Positions 1 to 10,408 of a stretch of 64,000 nt of DNA are shown piece after piece. The stretch is from NCBI GenBank assembly GCA_019321725.1, contig CM033115.1, forward strand, positions 19,106,673 to 19,170,672. The letters run 5' to 3'. Under the pieces are notes generated by a model that was given only the letters and a program-made list of their open reading frames with translations, did no database searches and was not told the origin of the DNA. Each line of letters opens with the position of its first letter. Position 1 is the first letter of the stretch. Origin of the DNA: Paulownia fortunei. Its lineage: Eukaryota > Streptophyta > Magnoliopsida > Lamiales > Paulowniaceae. The position numbers and the translations under genes are program-made.

Positions 1-3000
1 TTAACATGAACGAAAAGTTTGAGTTTACGTTGCAGAGGGCCGTGCCCCTCGAGCTTGTCCCTGTCAAACTCTTGAGATATTCTGAGGTGATAACAATGTG
101 AACAATTATGATAATAATGTTTCTTGGTGGGAAATTAATTCAAGGATATCTTTAATTATATATTGTTTCAAAGAAACAATCATCTTATTGTGGTTTTTTA
201 TTTTACAATTGTTATCGCTCTTTAATTTGATTCGTTTTATAGATTTATAGCCTCATTAATATTTTTAGTTTAGGAAAAATTACTAAAGATTCATTAAAAT
301 AAATTTTTATCGGAAAATCCATCAAAATATTTTCCATTCCAAAAAAAAAAGCCCATTCCATCAATTTTTCATTCCAAAAACCGTAGGTCATTTTTTTGAC
401 TAAATTACCCTTGACTTCTAATATTAAGGAATTTAATCAATTGACTTTTTAAGAGGAATTTTGTCATTAGGTTGTTCAATTGAATTGTATCGATGATGAT
501 TTTAATATTAATAAATTAAATTTTAGAGAAAATATTTTCTTGAATTTTTAGATATGCAAACTATTATAGAGACATTTTAAATTTTACAATTGAATGAACA
601 GAATAAAAAGATAATAAATTGAATTTTGTAAAAGTTTTTACTAATTGACGTCATAAAAGATCAAATTGATTTAGATGACATCAAAATGCAGTTTTACTTC
701 CAAAGTATTAAATTTCAAAATTGTTGTTCTTGAAAAAAATAATTAAAAGATCCAAGTATTAAATTTTAAAATTATTGCTCTTGAAGAAAAGAATTAAAAG
801 ATCCAAATAAAGATTGTAGTCAAGATTCTTCATCAAATCAATCAATATCAATTGCCATATTTTTCTTTTCTTTAATTTGCAGCCATGTAATTTATCTGTA
901 AGCATTATTTTAGAAAAAGCAACTTTTATGGTGTCACGCTACTCCTTTAATGGCCATTCATAAAACCAAAAAGTTGGAAGGTGCTTGCTCACACAGCTCA
1001 TATGATAGCTTGTGAAAATGTGCAACTCAAGAGAAACTCAATGACATTCATTATAATATTTTCATTCAATTCAATATTTTTATTAATGAGTGGTTATCCA
1101 ATCAATTTAATAAAAATTAATTATATTTTTATTATATTATATAAAATATTAATATAATAAACTAATTAATATAAAATATATTTTAAAATAAATAAATAAA
1201 TGACCCACAAAAAAATATCTAACATAAACTAAAATTCAAATAATTACATATATATTATAAAATATTAAATTTAAAACTTTAAGTTTTATCAAAAAAATTA
1301 AAAAAAAAATAAAAATAAAAAATTAGAAAAACTAAATAACCAATTTGATTAGTTTTAATTGATTGAACCATAAAAATGATTATTTGGGATTGATCGAACT
1401 AATTCGATCACCAATTCACGGTGAACCAATCAGATTGATACCAATCAGACCAATCAATCTGATTCAATTTTTAAAATACTGACTTTATACTGTAATTATA
1501 ATTATATAGTAATGATAACGGCTTAAACACAAATTTATCTCATTTATGTTATTTTTAAATCCATGAACAGGTTATAGGGCAGGGGGTTTTGGTGTTTGGG
1601 GTCTAGGCGGATTCGACAAACGGGTTACGGGATTGGCCAACCCGCTTGCCCTATTTAATTTATATTTTATAAGTGTATATACAATTCATGATCTTATATA
1701 TACCACACTTGATATATATATGTATATTTGATATATATTAATCATACAAGTGTCTTATTTTTTTACAAAATATGATATTTGACATTCATCTATACATTAG
1801 ATGTATGGACATCAGTATATTTGATATAATATGGATATTACCTATAACCTATACTTATTTTTCTAAGTACACAAATCCCATAAATGCCTACATATAATAT
1901 ATTTGCATATAATATTCTAATAAGTTAAAATTCTGTAAATAAAAACATGGATTTTGCAACATAATTGATTCTTTGTGATTGTTAAATTATATTTTGAAGG
2001 TTATGATGATATTTTGAAAAAAAAATTGTGATATATTTTAAAATTATAATTTAGGTAAAACTAGTCCAACTCAAAAGATTAGAATTCGGTGGGTTGGATC
2101 CTTCTAGAATTTGTTAGGATCATTTTCAAGTTATGCAAAATCCATCTTAAATCCATCCTATTCCAATTTTCAATTGCCATTCCAAAAATTATATACACCC
2201 ACTTTTAATTTACTTTAATCTTTTAATCTCAATTCTCATGTTACCAATTGATCAAATTGAAAAACTCTCTTTACAATAAGTTTTGGAGGTTTCATTAATA
2301 ATCGTGATTAGAGTTCAACGGCTCAGGTTTACCATCCATATTTCATAACTACATGATCCACAAAAGACCAGACCTAGTAACTCAAATAGATTGACAGTCA
2401 TATAACCTAAGCAAGAAATCAGTTTGTGACACATGCCAAATCATTTGAATTTGCTAGTGATACTGCCTGAGCAATTCTACTCAAAGCAATGCAGTTTCTT
2501 GGGATTATTATATGTGGGGACGAACTGAAATTAATTTTAATTATCCTATCTCACGAAGGCATCATAATTGACCCTCTGTTTTGACACTTTGTTTTGTTCG
2601 CTGTGAGAATATTTAAAGATACTGTGAAGGTCTATTTTTTTTATTGTGGGGATAATAATGTAAAAACTCATGTAGACCAAGCAAATACACAAAATCTGAA
2701 TAAGACTCGGCCTTTATGGACTTGAACTTTGTTTGCCATGGAATCATTTTGGTCCCTCCACCAGGTTACCCGGCGTGGGTTAAGATTTCAAAATCTTTAT
2801 GGACCCCTCCATGAAAGAAAGGTCTTGGCCTATGTATTCAATCATAGGTAAAATATGTTTAGGGCAATAAACACTTCTTATAAAACTTAAATACTATTGA
2901 ATCTGATGACTATAGGTTCACACTCAGCTCATATTTTTTTTTTGATTCAGATTGCTTATTTCAAGCTACTCAGCAATTTTTTTCTTATAAAGCAAATTAA

Positions 3001-3397
3001 CTACAAAATAAAATGATTACAAAAGTGTAATTTAACACCATACGCAAGATAAAAGTTCCAAATATGTAATCATAACAAAAAATAAAGAGAAGGACTAGAA
3101 CATTGGCTCACTACCTCCATAGATGTCAATTTCAAGACGTCTTTGAGACTTTGACACCTAGTTTGCTTTTTAAAGATAAATAAGAATGATAATGGAAGTG
3201 TTTTACTTAAAAACTAGAAGTACCAGCATGCCTGATATACACCTTAACAAATCCGGGTTCGGTTCATTTGACCTGAGCCTTATTAAATTTAGACTTAACT
3301 CATAAATTGATCAGGCTGAATTTGAAATTCAAGCCCACCCTGCTCATATTTAATTGGACTAGACTCGCGTAAAAACGGGTTGAGGTATAAAATTTAT
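1..3397. other. AT-rich intergenic DNA, no gene seen
   Basis: No open reading frame with a recognisable protein family is present. The stretch is AT-rich with many short homopolymers and contains one dispersed repeat (1080-1495, listed separately). It ends where the duplicated upstream block of the first subtilase begins. Confidence 0.6.
1080..1495 (-). repeat. Dispersed AT-rich repeat, family A, inverted copy
   Basis: Read on the minus strand, this segment matches 15935-16340 on the plus strand. Both have a very AT-rich core of alternating tta/ata runs next to a segment rich in 'gattggttcaatc'-like words. This shows an interspersed family with members in opposite orientation. I see no coding capacity. 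It could be a degraded non-autonomous DNA element or the end of a larger one; terminal repeats were not resolved. Confidence 0.5.
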
Positions 3398-4620
3398 CTT
3401 GTTGGACACCCTATTTGATGTTCAAATTCTATGTTCGTACCTACATATCTAGACCAGGGATCTCCCTCCAGTTTATGGGTTATTAAACTAATGAAATGCT
3501 TAGCTTTATCCCCCAACGCCGTGTTTACTTTTCATGGATAATGATTCATGAAATTTTTTATTATGCGAGGGATGTGGATTGATGAATCATTAAATTTTAC
3601 ATTTACTTTGTTGGACTAAAAGCTTAATATTGTGCTACTTATTTTTAACAACCATTTTATTAAGTTGGAATATTATGTAGGATGATGATTATATGATCAA
3701 AATGACATTAGTCAAACACAACCACACTGGTTTTTCCATACTATATTGTATCTGTTATTCTCTCTTCCCATAAACCATTAGCAAAAATGCCTTCTGTCCC
3801 TAAATCTGCAATGAATTTCACCTCCAATTTCATGATTTCGGCCACAACGGGCAGTCTCAAGGTTCCCATTCATGATTACTAACAATGAAAAGCACCAAAC
3901 TACGCCGAAAGTCGATTAGCATAAATGAATGGGATGGTGTGATTTCAAGGTCTTCAAATCCGGGTGAGTGGGTCTTCAAACAAGTGAAGCATACCTTGTT
4001 CATGCCTAGTTTGGTGAAAGAAAACTCAAATAATCGGATTAAACATAGAAAAAAAAAAAAAAAAGGAAAAAATCCATGGTGACATTCTTGAAGGGCCGGG
4101 ATTAGAGAGCAGTGGGCAGAATTTGGGGGTAAGGTTTGTTTAGATCTTAAAAAGGTGAAAGTGAATAGTAGATTTTGTGGCAAAGTTGAGGGATGTTTTG
4201 GATATTTTTTCTTGACTTAATCAATGCCGCCCGTGAAGGATTGGTGAATCACACCTAACATTTGGGATGTGTCATCCAAAAATTTTGTGTTTTAGCGTCG
4301 GCAGAAAATTATTATTGGGCCCTCAAACTACATGGTAAACATGCGATTAGTTGGGATGTGCGGCTGTATCCCATCTAAGCAACCAAAGTAAACACGCCCT
4401 AAGTGTACATATAAGAATTATTGATCTCTATCTTTTGCTTAACAATTGCAGAGAGACAGATTTGAAAGGTGAAAATGGGGCCACAGCTTAAATAATTCGT
4501 TATGGTATGTACTAAGAAAAACATTATGGGGGAAGAATCTTTACTCTTTAGACAGCCTATGTGCTCTTGCACATGACCATGAAAACTCGGAAAGTTGGTT
4601 ATTAATTAAACAAAATTTAG
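3398..4620 (+). promoter_or_regulatory. Duplicated upstream block of subtilase copy 1
   Basis: The segment 'tatttgatgttcaaatt ... gaaatgcttagctttatcccc' (3398-3514), followed after an insertion by 'taagaattattgatctctat ... gaaaggtgaaaatggggcca' (4400-4485), recurs upstream of all four intact subtilase genes (9051, 16595 and 20873 in this window). The duplicated unit therefore included at least 1.2 kb of 5' flank. In this copy the block is split by an 883-bp element. The block may be distal promoter, or simply hitchhiking flank; the sequence does not decide. Confidence 0.6.
3517..4399. mobile_element. Non-autonomous TIR DNA transposon in the copy 1 upstream region
   Basis: The element begins with 'gccgtgtttactttt' and ends with 'aaagtaaacacgcc', which are inverted repeats sharing gtgtttacttt. 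It is flanked by caa and taa, a possible degenerate 3-bp TWA target duplication as in PIF/Harbinger elements. The three paralogous upstream blocks (about 9190, 16725 and 21006) run through this site without the 883 bp and so act as empty sites. No transposase is encoded; a 108-aa minus-strand reading frame inside resembles no known protein. The superfamily assignment is tentative, but the insertion itself is well supported. Confidence 0.65.
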
Positions 4621-4772
4621 TCAAACGGAGCCAAAATCTGGATTAAACTAAACTATGGTGGAAGAATATATTCTTGCTAAATTTGTTCTTATTCTTTTGC
4701 ATTATTTAGCAAGAATATATTATTCCACCATAGTTTAATTAAATCGGATTTTGGCTCTGTATGACTAAATTT
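4613..4772. repeat. Long inverted repeat (foldback), about 70-bp arms
   Basis: The left arm (4613-4682) and right arm (4704-4772) are near-perfect reverse complements around a 21-bp spacer. Shared words include 'gccaaaatc...gatt', 'aactatggtgg' and 'ttcttgctaaat'. Copies 2 and 3 carry only the left-arm orientation at the equivalent place (about 10105 and 17637). The right arm is therefore a derived inverted duplication specific to copy 1. It ends 184 bp before the start codon and, if transcribed, would give a strong hairpin. Confidence 0.75.
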
Positions 4773-4801
4773 AATCAACTTATACAAGCAGCAGCGACAG
4801 C

Positions 4802-4807
4802 CACGTG
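4802..4807 (+). promoter_or_regulatory. G-box (CACGTG) upstream of subtilase copy 1
   Basis: A palindromic CACGTG in the context gccacgtgtg lies 150 bp before the start codon. The homologous position is intact in copy 4 (22217), changed to CACTTG in copy 3 (17787), and absent in copy 2. G-boxes bind bZIP and bHLH factors. Function here is inferred from the motif alone. Confidence 0.4.
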
Positions 4808-4956
4808 TGTGTGAGGAAGACAAGGTATTTCTAATTGAGCAAAGCAAAGCAAAGTGAGAAGCCATCAGATCTTTCTGTCCTGGCAAGACTATTAACTCGT
4901 AGAGCAGAATGGTATTTATCTAATGTATCCATCGCATTCAGATTTCAGAGAGAAAA

Positions 4957-7257
4957 ATGGAGCTCCCTGATACAGTTGCACTGATTCTGTTCTCATTGTT
5001 TCTTTTGGCTCATCATATTGATCATGCTTCAGCAGAAAGATCCACATATATTGTCCATATGGACAAGTCCTCCATGCCTAAGGCATTTTCCAATCACCAT
5101 TATTGGTATTCTTCCATGCTTAAATCTGTAAAATCAGTGGCTCAGACATCAACCGACGGCGACAAACCTGAACCGAAGCTTATCTACACTTACGACAATG
5201 CCTTCCATGGATTCAGTGCAGTGATGTCTAAAGATGAATTGGAAGCTTTACAGATGTCACCAGGTTTCCTTTCAGCATATGCCGATGATGTTGTCACACC
5301 AGATACCACCCATTCCTATAAATTCCTTTCCCTCAACACTGCTACTGGGCTATGGCCAGCATCTGAGTACGGCAAAGATGTGATAATCGGTGTCATCGAC
5401 ACTGGTGTTTGGCCCGAAAGTCCGAGCTTTAGGGATGATGGGATGACTGAAATCCCTGCAAGGTGGAAGGGAATTTGCCAAGCAGGCGAAGAATTCAATT
5501 CATCATTGTGCAACAAGAAACTCATTGGAGCCAGATATTTCAATGAAGGAGTTCGAGCAGCGAATCCTGGTGTTACAATAACAATGAATTCTGCAAGGGA
5601 CGTGGATGGTCATGGCACCCACGTTGCGTCCACTGCTGCTGGAAACTATGTCAATGGTGTTTCGTTCTTCGGTTACGCCCCGGGAACTGCAAGAGGGGTT
5701 GCTCCGCGTGCTAGGCTGGCGGTGTATAAGGTCCTGTGGGGTGGAGGCGTTTCATCTGATATACTCGCAGGCATTGACCAGGCCGTGGCCGATGGAGTTG
5801 ATATATTGTCAATTTCTTTGAGTAACCGTAACACTAATCTGTATGAGAACCCTCTTGCAATAGCTAGCTTTGGTGCAAGGGAGAAGGGAGTCCTGGTTTG
5901 TCTCTCAGCAGGAAATCGGGGCCCAAGTATCGCGACTTTACTATCAGGAATCCCTTGGGCTGTGGTAGTCGCATCAGGGACTGTTGATCGGTGGTTTGCC
6001 GGGACCTTGACTCTGGGGAATGGAAAAACCATCACAGGATGGAGCACCTTTCCTGCAAGAGCCACAATTAGAATCTTGCCTCTCGTTTACAATGAGACCT
6101 TGTCTGCCTGCAACTCAACTGAATTACTGACAGAATTCCCGGATAACAGTATCATTATCTGCAATATAACAGATGGAACTACAGATTTCTCGTTCTTGAT
6201 GAACTATCTATCTGAGTCTAATGTCCGAGCAGCTGTCATCGTTTCTGAAGATACCAGCATACTTCGATCCAATTCATTTCGTTACCCGGGAGCTGTAATC
6301 ACCCCCACACAAGCGCTAGAGGTGATCAATTATGCATCAAATAGTGCTGCACCAACAGCAAGCATAGATTTCCAACAAACAGTTCTTGGTGCGGAGACAA
6401 GAGCCGCTCCAGCCCTGTCAGATTCCTCATCAAGAGGCCCTGCACAAAGCTATCAGGGCATCTTGAAGCCCGACATAATGGCACCAGGAGTGTTAATCTT
6501 AGCAGCCTACAATCCTCAAACCAATGGACCAAGAATTGGTAACAACATATTCCTGTCCAGTGATTACACTCTCTTGTCAGGCACATCAATGGCTTGCCCT
6601 CACATCTCTGGAGTTGCTGCACTTCTCAAAGCTGCACACCCTGAATGGAGTCCTGCAGCTATTCAATCTGCCATGATGACCACTGCTAATCCTCTTGATA
6701 ATACCAATCAACCCATCAAGGACATGGCCTTTGATTATAGAGCTGCCACACCTTTAGGCATTGGATCAGGGCAGGTAGATCCAAATCGATCACTTGATCC
6801 AGGCCTCATTTACGATGCGTCCCTCCAAGACTATGTAAATCTTGTTTGCTCTATGAATTTCACTCGTGAACAAACTCAAACCATCATAAGATCAAGCTAC
6901 AATTGCTCGAGTCCATCCTCCGACCTCAATTACCCATCTTTCATCGCTCTTTTTAACTTTGAAGAAAGAGGAATGACATTAACCCGGAAATTCAAGAGGA
7001 CAGTCACGAATGTAGGGGATGGTACAGCCACATATAAAGTTAAGTTGGAAAAACCAGAGAATACCAGAGTCAGAATTTGGCCAAAAACTTTAGTGTTCCA
7101 AAAGAAATATGAGAAGCAGAGCTATTCTTTAACCATTCGTTATAGGGGTGATATTGATTCCTTTCCAGGACATGGTTCCCTCACTTGGATCGAGAAGACT
7201 GGCAAGCACACGGTCAGAAGTCCCATTGTGGTTTCTCCAGGGGTTGATAATTTCTAG
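4957..7257 (+). CDS. SBT1.9: Subtilisin-like serine protease, SBT1.9/SBT3-like (copy 1)
   Basis: Intronless 766-aa secreted subtilase (peptidase family S8, pyrolysin type). An N-terminal signal peptide ends near ASA|ER (residue 26). The I9 prodomain spans about 29-113, and the mature enzyme probably starts at TTHSYKFL (about 117). The catalytic triad is intact: Asp148 (VIDTG), His219 (GHGTH) and Ser544 (GTSMACPH), with oxyanion Asn320 (LSAGN). A PA domain lies at about 345-465 within the catalytic domain, and a C-terminal Fn3-like domain at about 655-762. Length and order are typical of the family, and the protein resembles tomato SBT3, a cell-wall protease. It probably acts in the apoplast; its substrate is unknown. 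It is the first of four tandem copies. Its ATG is at the same place as in copies 3 and 4 and follows the same 'gaaaa' context. Confidence 0.95.
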   Translation: MELPDTVALILFSLFLLAHHIDHASAERSTYIVHMDKSSMPKAFSNHHYWYSSMLKSVKSVAQTSTDGDKPEPKLIYTYDNAFHGFSAVMSKDELEALQMSPGFLSAYADDVVTPDTTHSYKFLSLNTATGLWPASEYGKDVIIGVIDTGVWPESPSFRDDGMTEIPARWKGICQAGEEFNSSLCNKKLIGARYFNEGVRAANPGVTITMNSARDVDGHGTHVASTAAGNYVNGVSFFGYAPGTARGVAPRARLAVYKVLWGGGVSSDILAGIDQAVADGVDILSISLSNRNTNLYENPLAIASFGAREKGVLVCLSAGNRGPSIATLLSGIPWAVVVASGTVDRWFAGTLTLGNGKTITGWSTFPARATIRILPLVYNETLSACNSTELLTEFPDNSIIICNITDGTTDFSFLMNYLSESNVRAAVIVSEDTSILRSNSFRYPGAVITPTQALEVINYASNSAAPTASIDFQQTVLGAETRAAPALSDSSSRGPAQSYQGILKPDIMAPGVLILAAYNPQTNGPRIGNNIFLSSDYTLLSGTSMACPHISGVAALLKAAHPEWSPAAIQSAMMTTANPLDNTNQPIKDMAFDYRAATPLGIGSGQVDPNRSLDPGLIYDASLQDYVNLVCSMNFTREQTQTIIRSSYNCSSPSSDLNYPSFIALFNFEERGMTLTRKFKRTVTNVGDGTATYKVKLEKPENTRVRIWPKTLVFQKKYEKQSYSLTIRYRGDIDSFPGHGSLTWIEKTGKHTVRSPIVVSPGVDNF

Positions 7258-9050
7258 TTTTTATGGTACTTCGTTGGTCGCTGGTGATCAATCTTTTAAA
7301 TGCTTGTAAGTTGTGGAAACCTGCAATAATCATAAGGCATTGTATGCAGGGAAAATGTTTTTGCTTGAATAGATTACCTTGTGATTCCTTCTTACCAGCT
7401 GGTCTGCCTACCCCTTCCCATAGTCATAATATCATTATGCTCGTTCCATCCCAAAATTATAGATTAAATAGTGATGTGGACTAAGTCAACTTGACTCCCA
7501 ATTTTTACCAACTAATTTGAAATAAAATTTAGTAATATAACAAATATTACATTGAAGTTTTAATAATATTGAAATTATCGAAAAAATACTGTGATAAGTT
7601 AATTTAGAGACTAACAATTTGACCTCAAGAAGTAATAATTTTGAGACAGAACATTATAGTTATTTTCAATTTTTTGTTAAATGCAAAAAAAAAAAAAAAG
7701 AGAATAAATGGAAAATAGAAAGTAAGTATCTAAAAAATGATAAACAAATCTCATCCATTACATTAGAATTATTTTATCTAAACTAATAAGTAAATTACCA
7801 GCACAGGACGTGGTCAGAAAATAAAATTTTGGATTCGAGATTTATATTTTTTTAAAATAGTAAATACAATGGTATTTTTAATTTTTTAAGAAGTTAAAAT
7901 TTTAAAATAAAATATTTTTATATGTAAATAAAAAATATATTAATTTAAAAATTTTATGAAAATGAGAAAATGTGATCTAAGCCCTAACTCCATCCTTGAC
8001 AGCGCAATAGCACTGCATAATTAGTTTTTGCTTTGCCTCAGCGATAATTATTGGTTAAGTATTCTAGACTAACTTTTTTTAATAATTCAAAGAGAAACGA
8101 CAGTAATCATTGTTGATGTGGGGCACGGTCAACGGCTACCAAAACAAAAAAAATAATAATAACATATTGTAAATATTATAATCTTTGTTTAAATAAATTA
8201 TAAAATATATATCAAATCATTAAAATAATCTCAACAGTATGTAGAGCCATCATGAAATAATGAACTAAAATCCTGTAAAATATTTGGGACTATAAGTGAC
8301 GTGGAAAGCAGTTGAAAATGGACATATCAACTTTTAGTAAAATTGGGGACAATAACGTGACATAAAGCTTTTTACATATGTACAAACATATAAACGTAAA
8401 ACATTATCCATACTTTACAAGTGGGCAATTTCTCAGACAAATGGATATATTTGTGTGTCGATCACATGCATATGACATATATAATAAAAAACAAAAATCG
8501 ACCTTTGGATTTATTGACATAAATTGCAGCAGAAAACGTAATTTTTAATTTACAATGTTTAAGATTCATGCATAATAAAGAGAATCAATAATCAATATAG
8601 AAAAAATATGAGTTTTTAAACCATATTCTGATACACCTTTTAACTAAATTCAGTTAATTACAAGAAACATAATTATTATCAATAAATTTTTAAATTTTTG
8701 AATTTCATGATTTTCTTATAATTATAACGAGTATAAGACGTATCTTTATCCATATCATTAAATTGTTATCTCCAACTTGCAAAACCTCTTAAAGAAAAAT
8801 AATTTCTCTCCCTTAAATACCATCATAGTATAACTTTTTTGTTTTTTTAACGTTATGTCAAGGGTAAATAGAGAACCCTACTCTTTTTCAATGAAGCATT
8901 AAAAAAAATGTCACCTATCAAAATATTAGTACATAAAGTCATGTCTCTTCACTAATCAATAAAATTTAAATAATTAATATTACATAATTGATTATCTTAT
9001 CAAATAAATCTAAATATATGTGGGCCATAATGTTCTAATATTCCAAAGAT
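7258..9050. other. Spacer between subtilase copies 1 and 2
   Basis: The first about 420 bp (to about 7680) is 3' flank that matches 24862-25265 downstream of copy 4. The rest is AT-rich with no reading frame or element I can recognise. The upstream block of copy 2 begins near 9051. Confidence 0.55.
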
Positions 9051-9350
9051 ATGCAGGTGCAAAAATATCTTGTTGGGCAGCCACTTGATATTCAAATTTA
9101 ATGTCTGTCCCTAAATTTCTATATCTATACCTGCGCCAGGGGCTACCCTCCGCTTTATGGGCTATTAAACTGATGAAATGCTTAGCTATGTCCCCTGAGA
9201 ATTATTGATCTCTTTCTTTTGCTTTAAAACAATTGCAGAGAGGCAGATTTGAAGGGTGAAACTGGGGCCATGGCTTTAATTTCTATTCCCACATCTTCAT
9301 TAGGCATATCAATTGTCTGCTTTTAGATAATGCTCATTTTTCACCCTTGC
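9051..9350 (+). promoter_or_regulatory. Duplicated upstream block of subtilase copy 2
   Basis: Contains the shared words 'tgcaaaaatatct', 'gctattaaactgatgaaatg', 'gagaattattgatctct' and 'gggtgaaactggggccatgg', homologous to 3398, 16595 and 20873. In this copy the junction 'tgtcccctgagaattatt' is short and uninterrupted, so it serves as an empty site for the copy 1 transposon. The block lies about 1.1-1.35 kb before the start codon. Confidence 0.6.
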
Positions 9351-9539
9351 TTTATCATTTTTTTTTTAAGTTATAAAAAGCAAGGAATGAACGAAACCAA
9401 TATGAAATTTTCTGATAATCAGATTGAACCATAACTATTAGTCACATGAAAATTTATTAACACGATAGATGTGATTAATTCAGGAATTATTCCAAAATTG
9501 TAACCTCGTTAACAAACCATCATTTGCATTCATGGAGTA

Positions 9540-9880
9540 AATAAATTGAGTTGAGTCTAATACGTTATTGTTTAAAATTATTTAAATTTTTATCGAACTT
9601 TAAAAACTATATTTGAATTTTGATTTGATTGTTAATTGAGTCGATGTGGAACGAGTTTTATTTGAGTTAAACACAAATCGTGTTCAAATAATTTAATTTT
9701 TTTATATATTTTTTTATTTTTCACTAATCGAGTCGATTTCGAGTTGAATTTCAAAATTTATTGAATAAAAAAATATATTCAATTTTAATTTATTAAGTTA
9801 ACAAATCGAACTCGAATGAATTTTCAATAATTGATTTTTAATTAAATATTAAATAATTTAATTTATTTTTTAACTTTTAT
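9540..9880 (+). repeat. Dispersed AT-rich repeat, family B
   Basis: About 340 bp that align with 53170-53500. They share 'gattgttaattgagt', 'ttttttatttttcactaatc', 'gagtcga' and 'attaacaaat'. The segment lies between the distal upstream block and the start of copy 2 and is not seen at this place in the other copies, so it is probably an insertion. It has no coding capacity. Confidence 0.5.
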
Positions 9881-10346
9881 GGTACCCACATGGTAGCCAG
9901 TAATTGATTGCAAACTATGACAGATCTAACATTTGTGGCTTTGATCTTATTTCAGGATTTCATCTTATTCTCTTTTTACCTGAACTCCACTTATATGTAC
10001 TAATAATATACACACCATAGTTGACAAGTCCTGACTTTAGACAGCCCTCTATTCCTTTGCACTTGACCAATAATAAGACTTGGAAAGTTTTTCAGCACTA
10101 CTAAATTTAGTCAGACAGAGTCAGAATCTTATCAAATTGAGGAATTTGATTCAATGATTGCCTTAAGGATCTATCCCTAACATTATTGCAAGTTGAAAAA
10201 AAGATTTGGTGCTTCACAGCTTGATGATTGTGCTGAATAAGAATCAATGACAGCAAATAATGAAGAAAAGACGAGCTGTAATAATTGAGCAAAGCAGAGA
10301 GAAGTCCCAAGCCGCCAATTCTTACTATTCTGTGATGACTTTTACC

Positions 10347-10354
10347 TTATATAG
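10347..10354 (+). promoter_or_regulatory. TATA-like element of subtilase copy 2
   Basis: TTATATAG lies 55 bp before the start codon. The aligned positions in copies 1, 3 and 4 read 'ctcgtag', 'gtgtag' and 'cttgcag' and lack the TATA word, so this copy may have a different core promoter. This is motif evidence only. Confidence 0.35.
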
Positions 10355-10408
10355 CAGAATGGTAGTTGTCTAAAATATCTATCACATTAAGATTCGAGTG
10401 TGAAAAAA

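Noticed and set aside
3857..4183. 108-aa minus-strand and 65-aa plus-strand reading frames inside the copy 1 upstream region
   Set aside because: They lie within the TIR element, overlap on opposite strands, are partly low-complexity and match no known family.
10400..10408. Longer subtilase copy 2 start (MKK extension)
   Set aside because: The extra start codon is GTG; the homologous ATG is at 10409.
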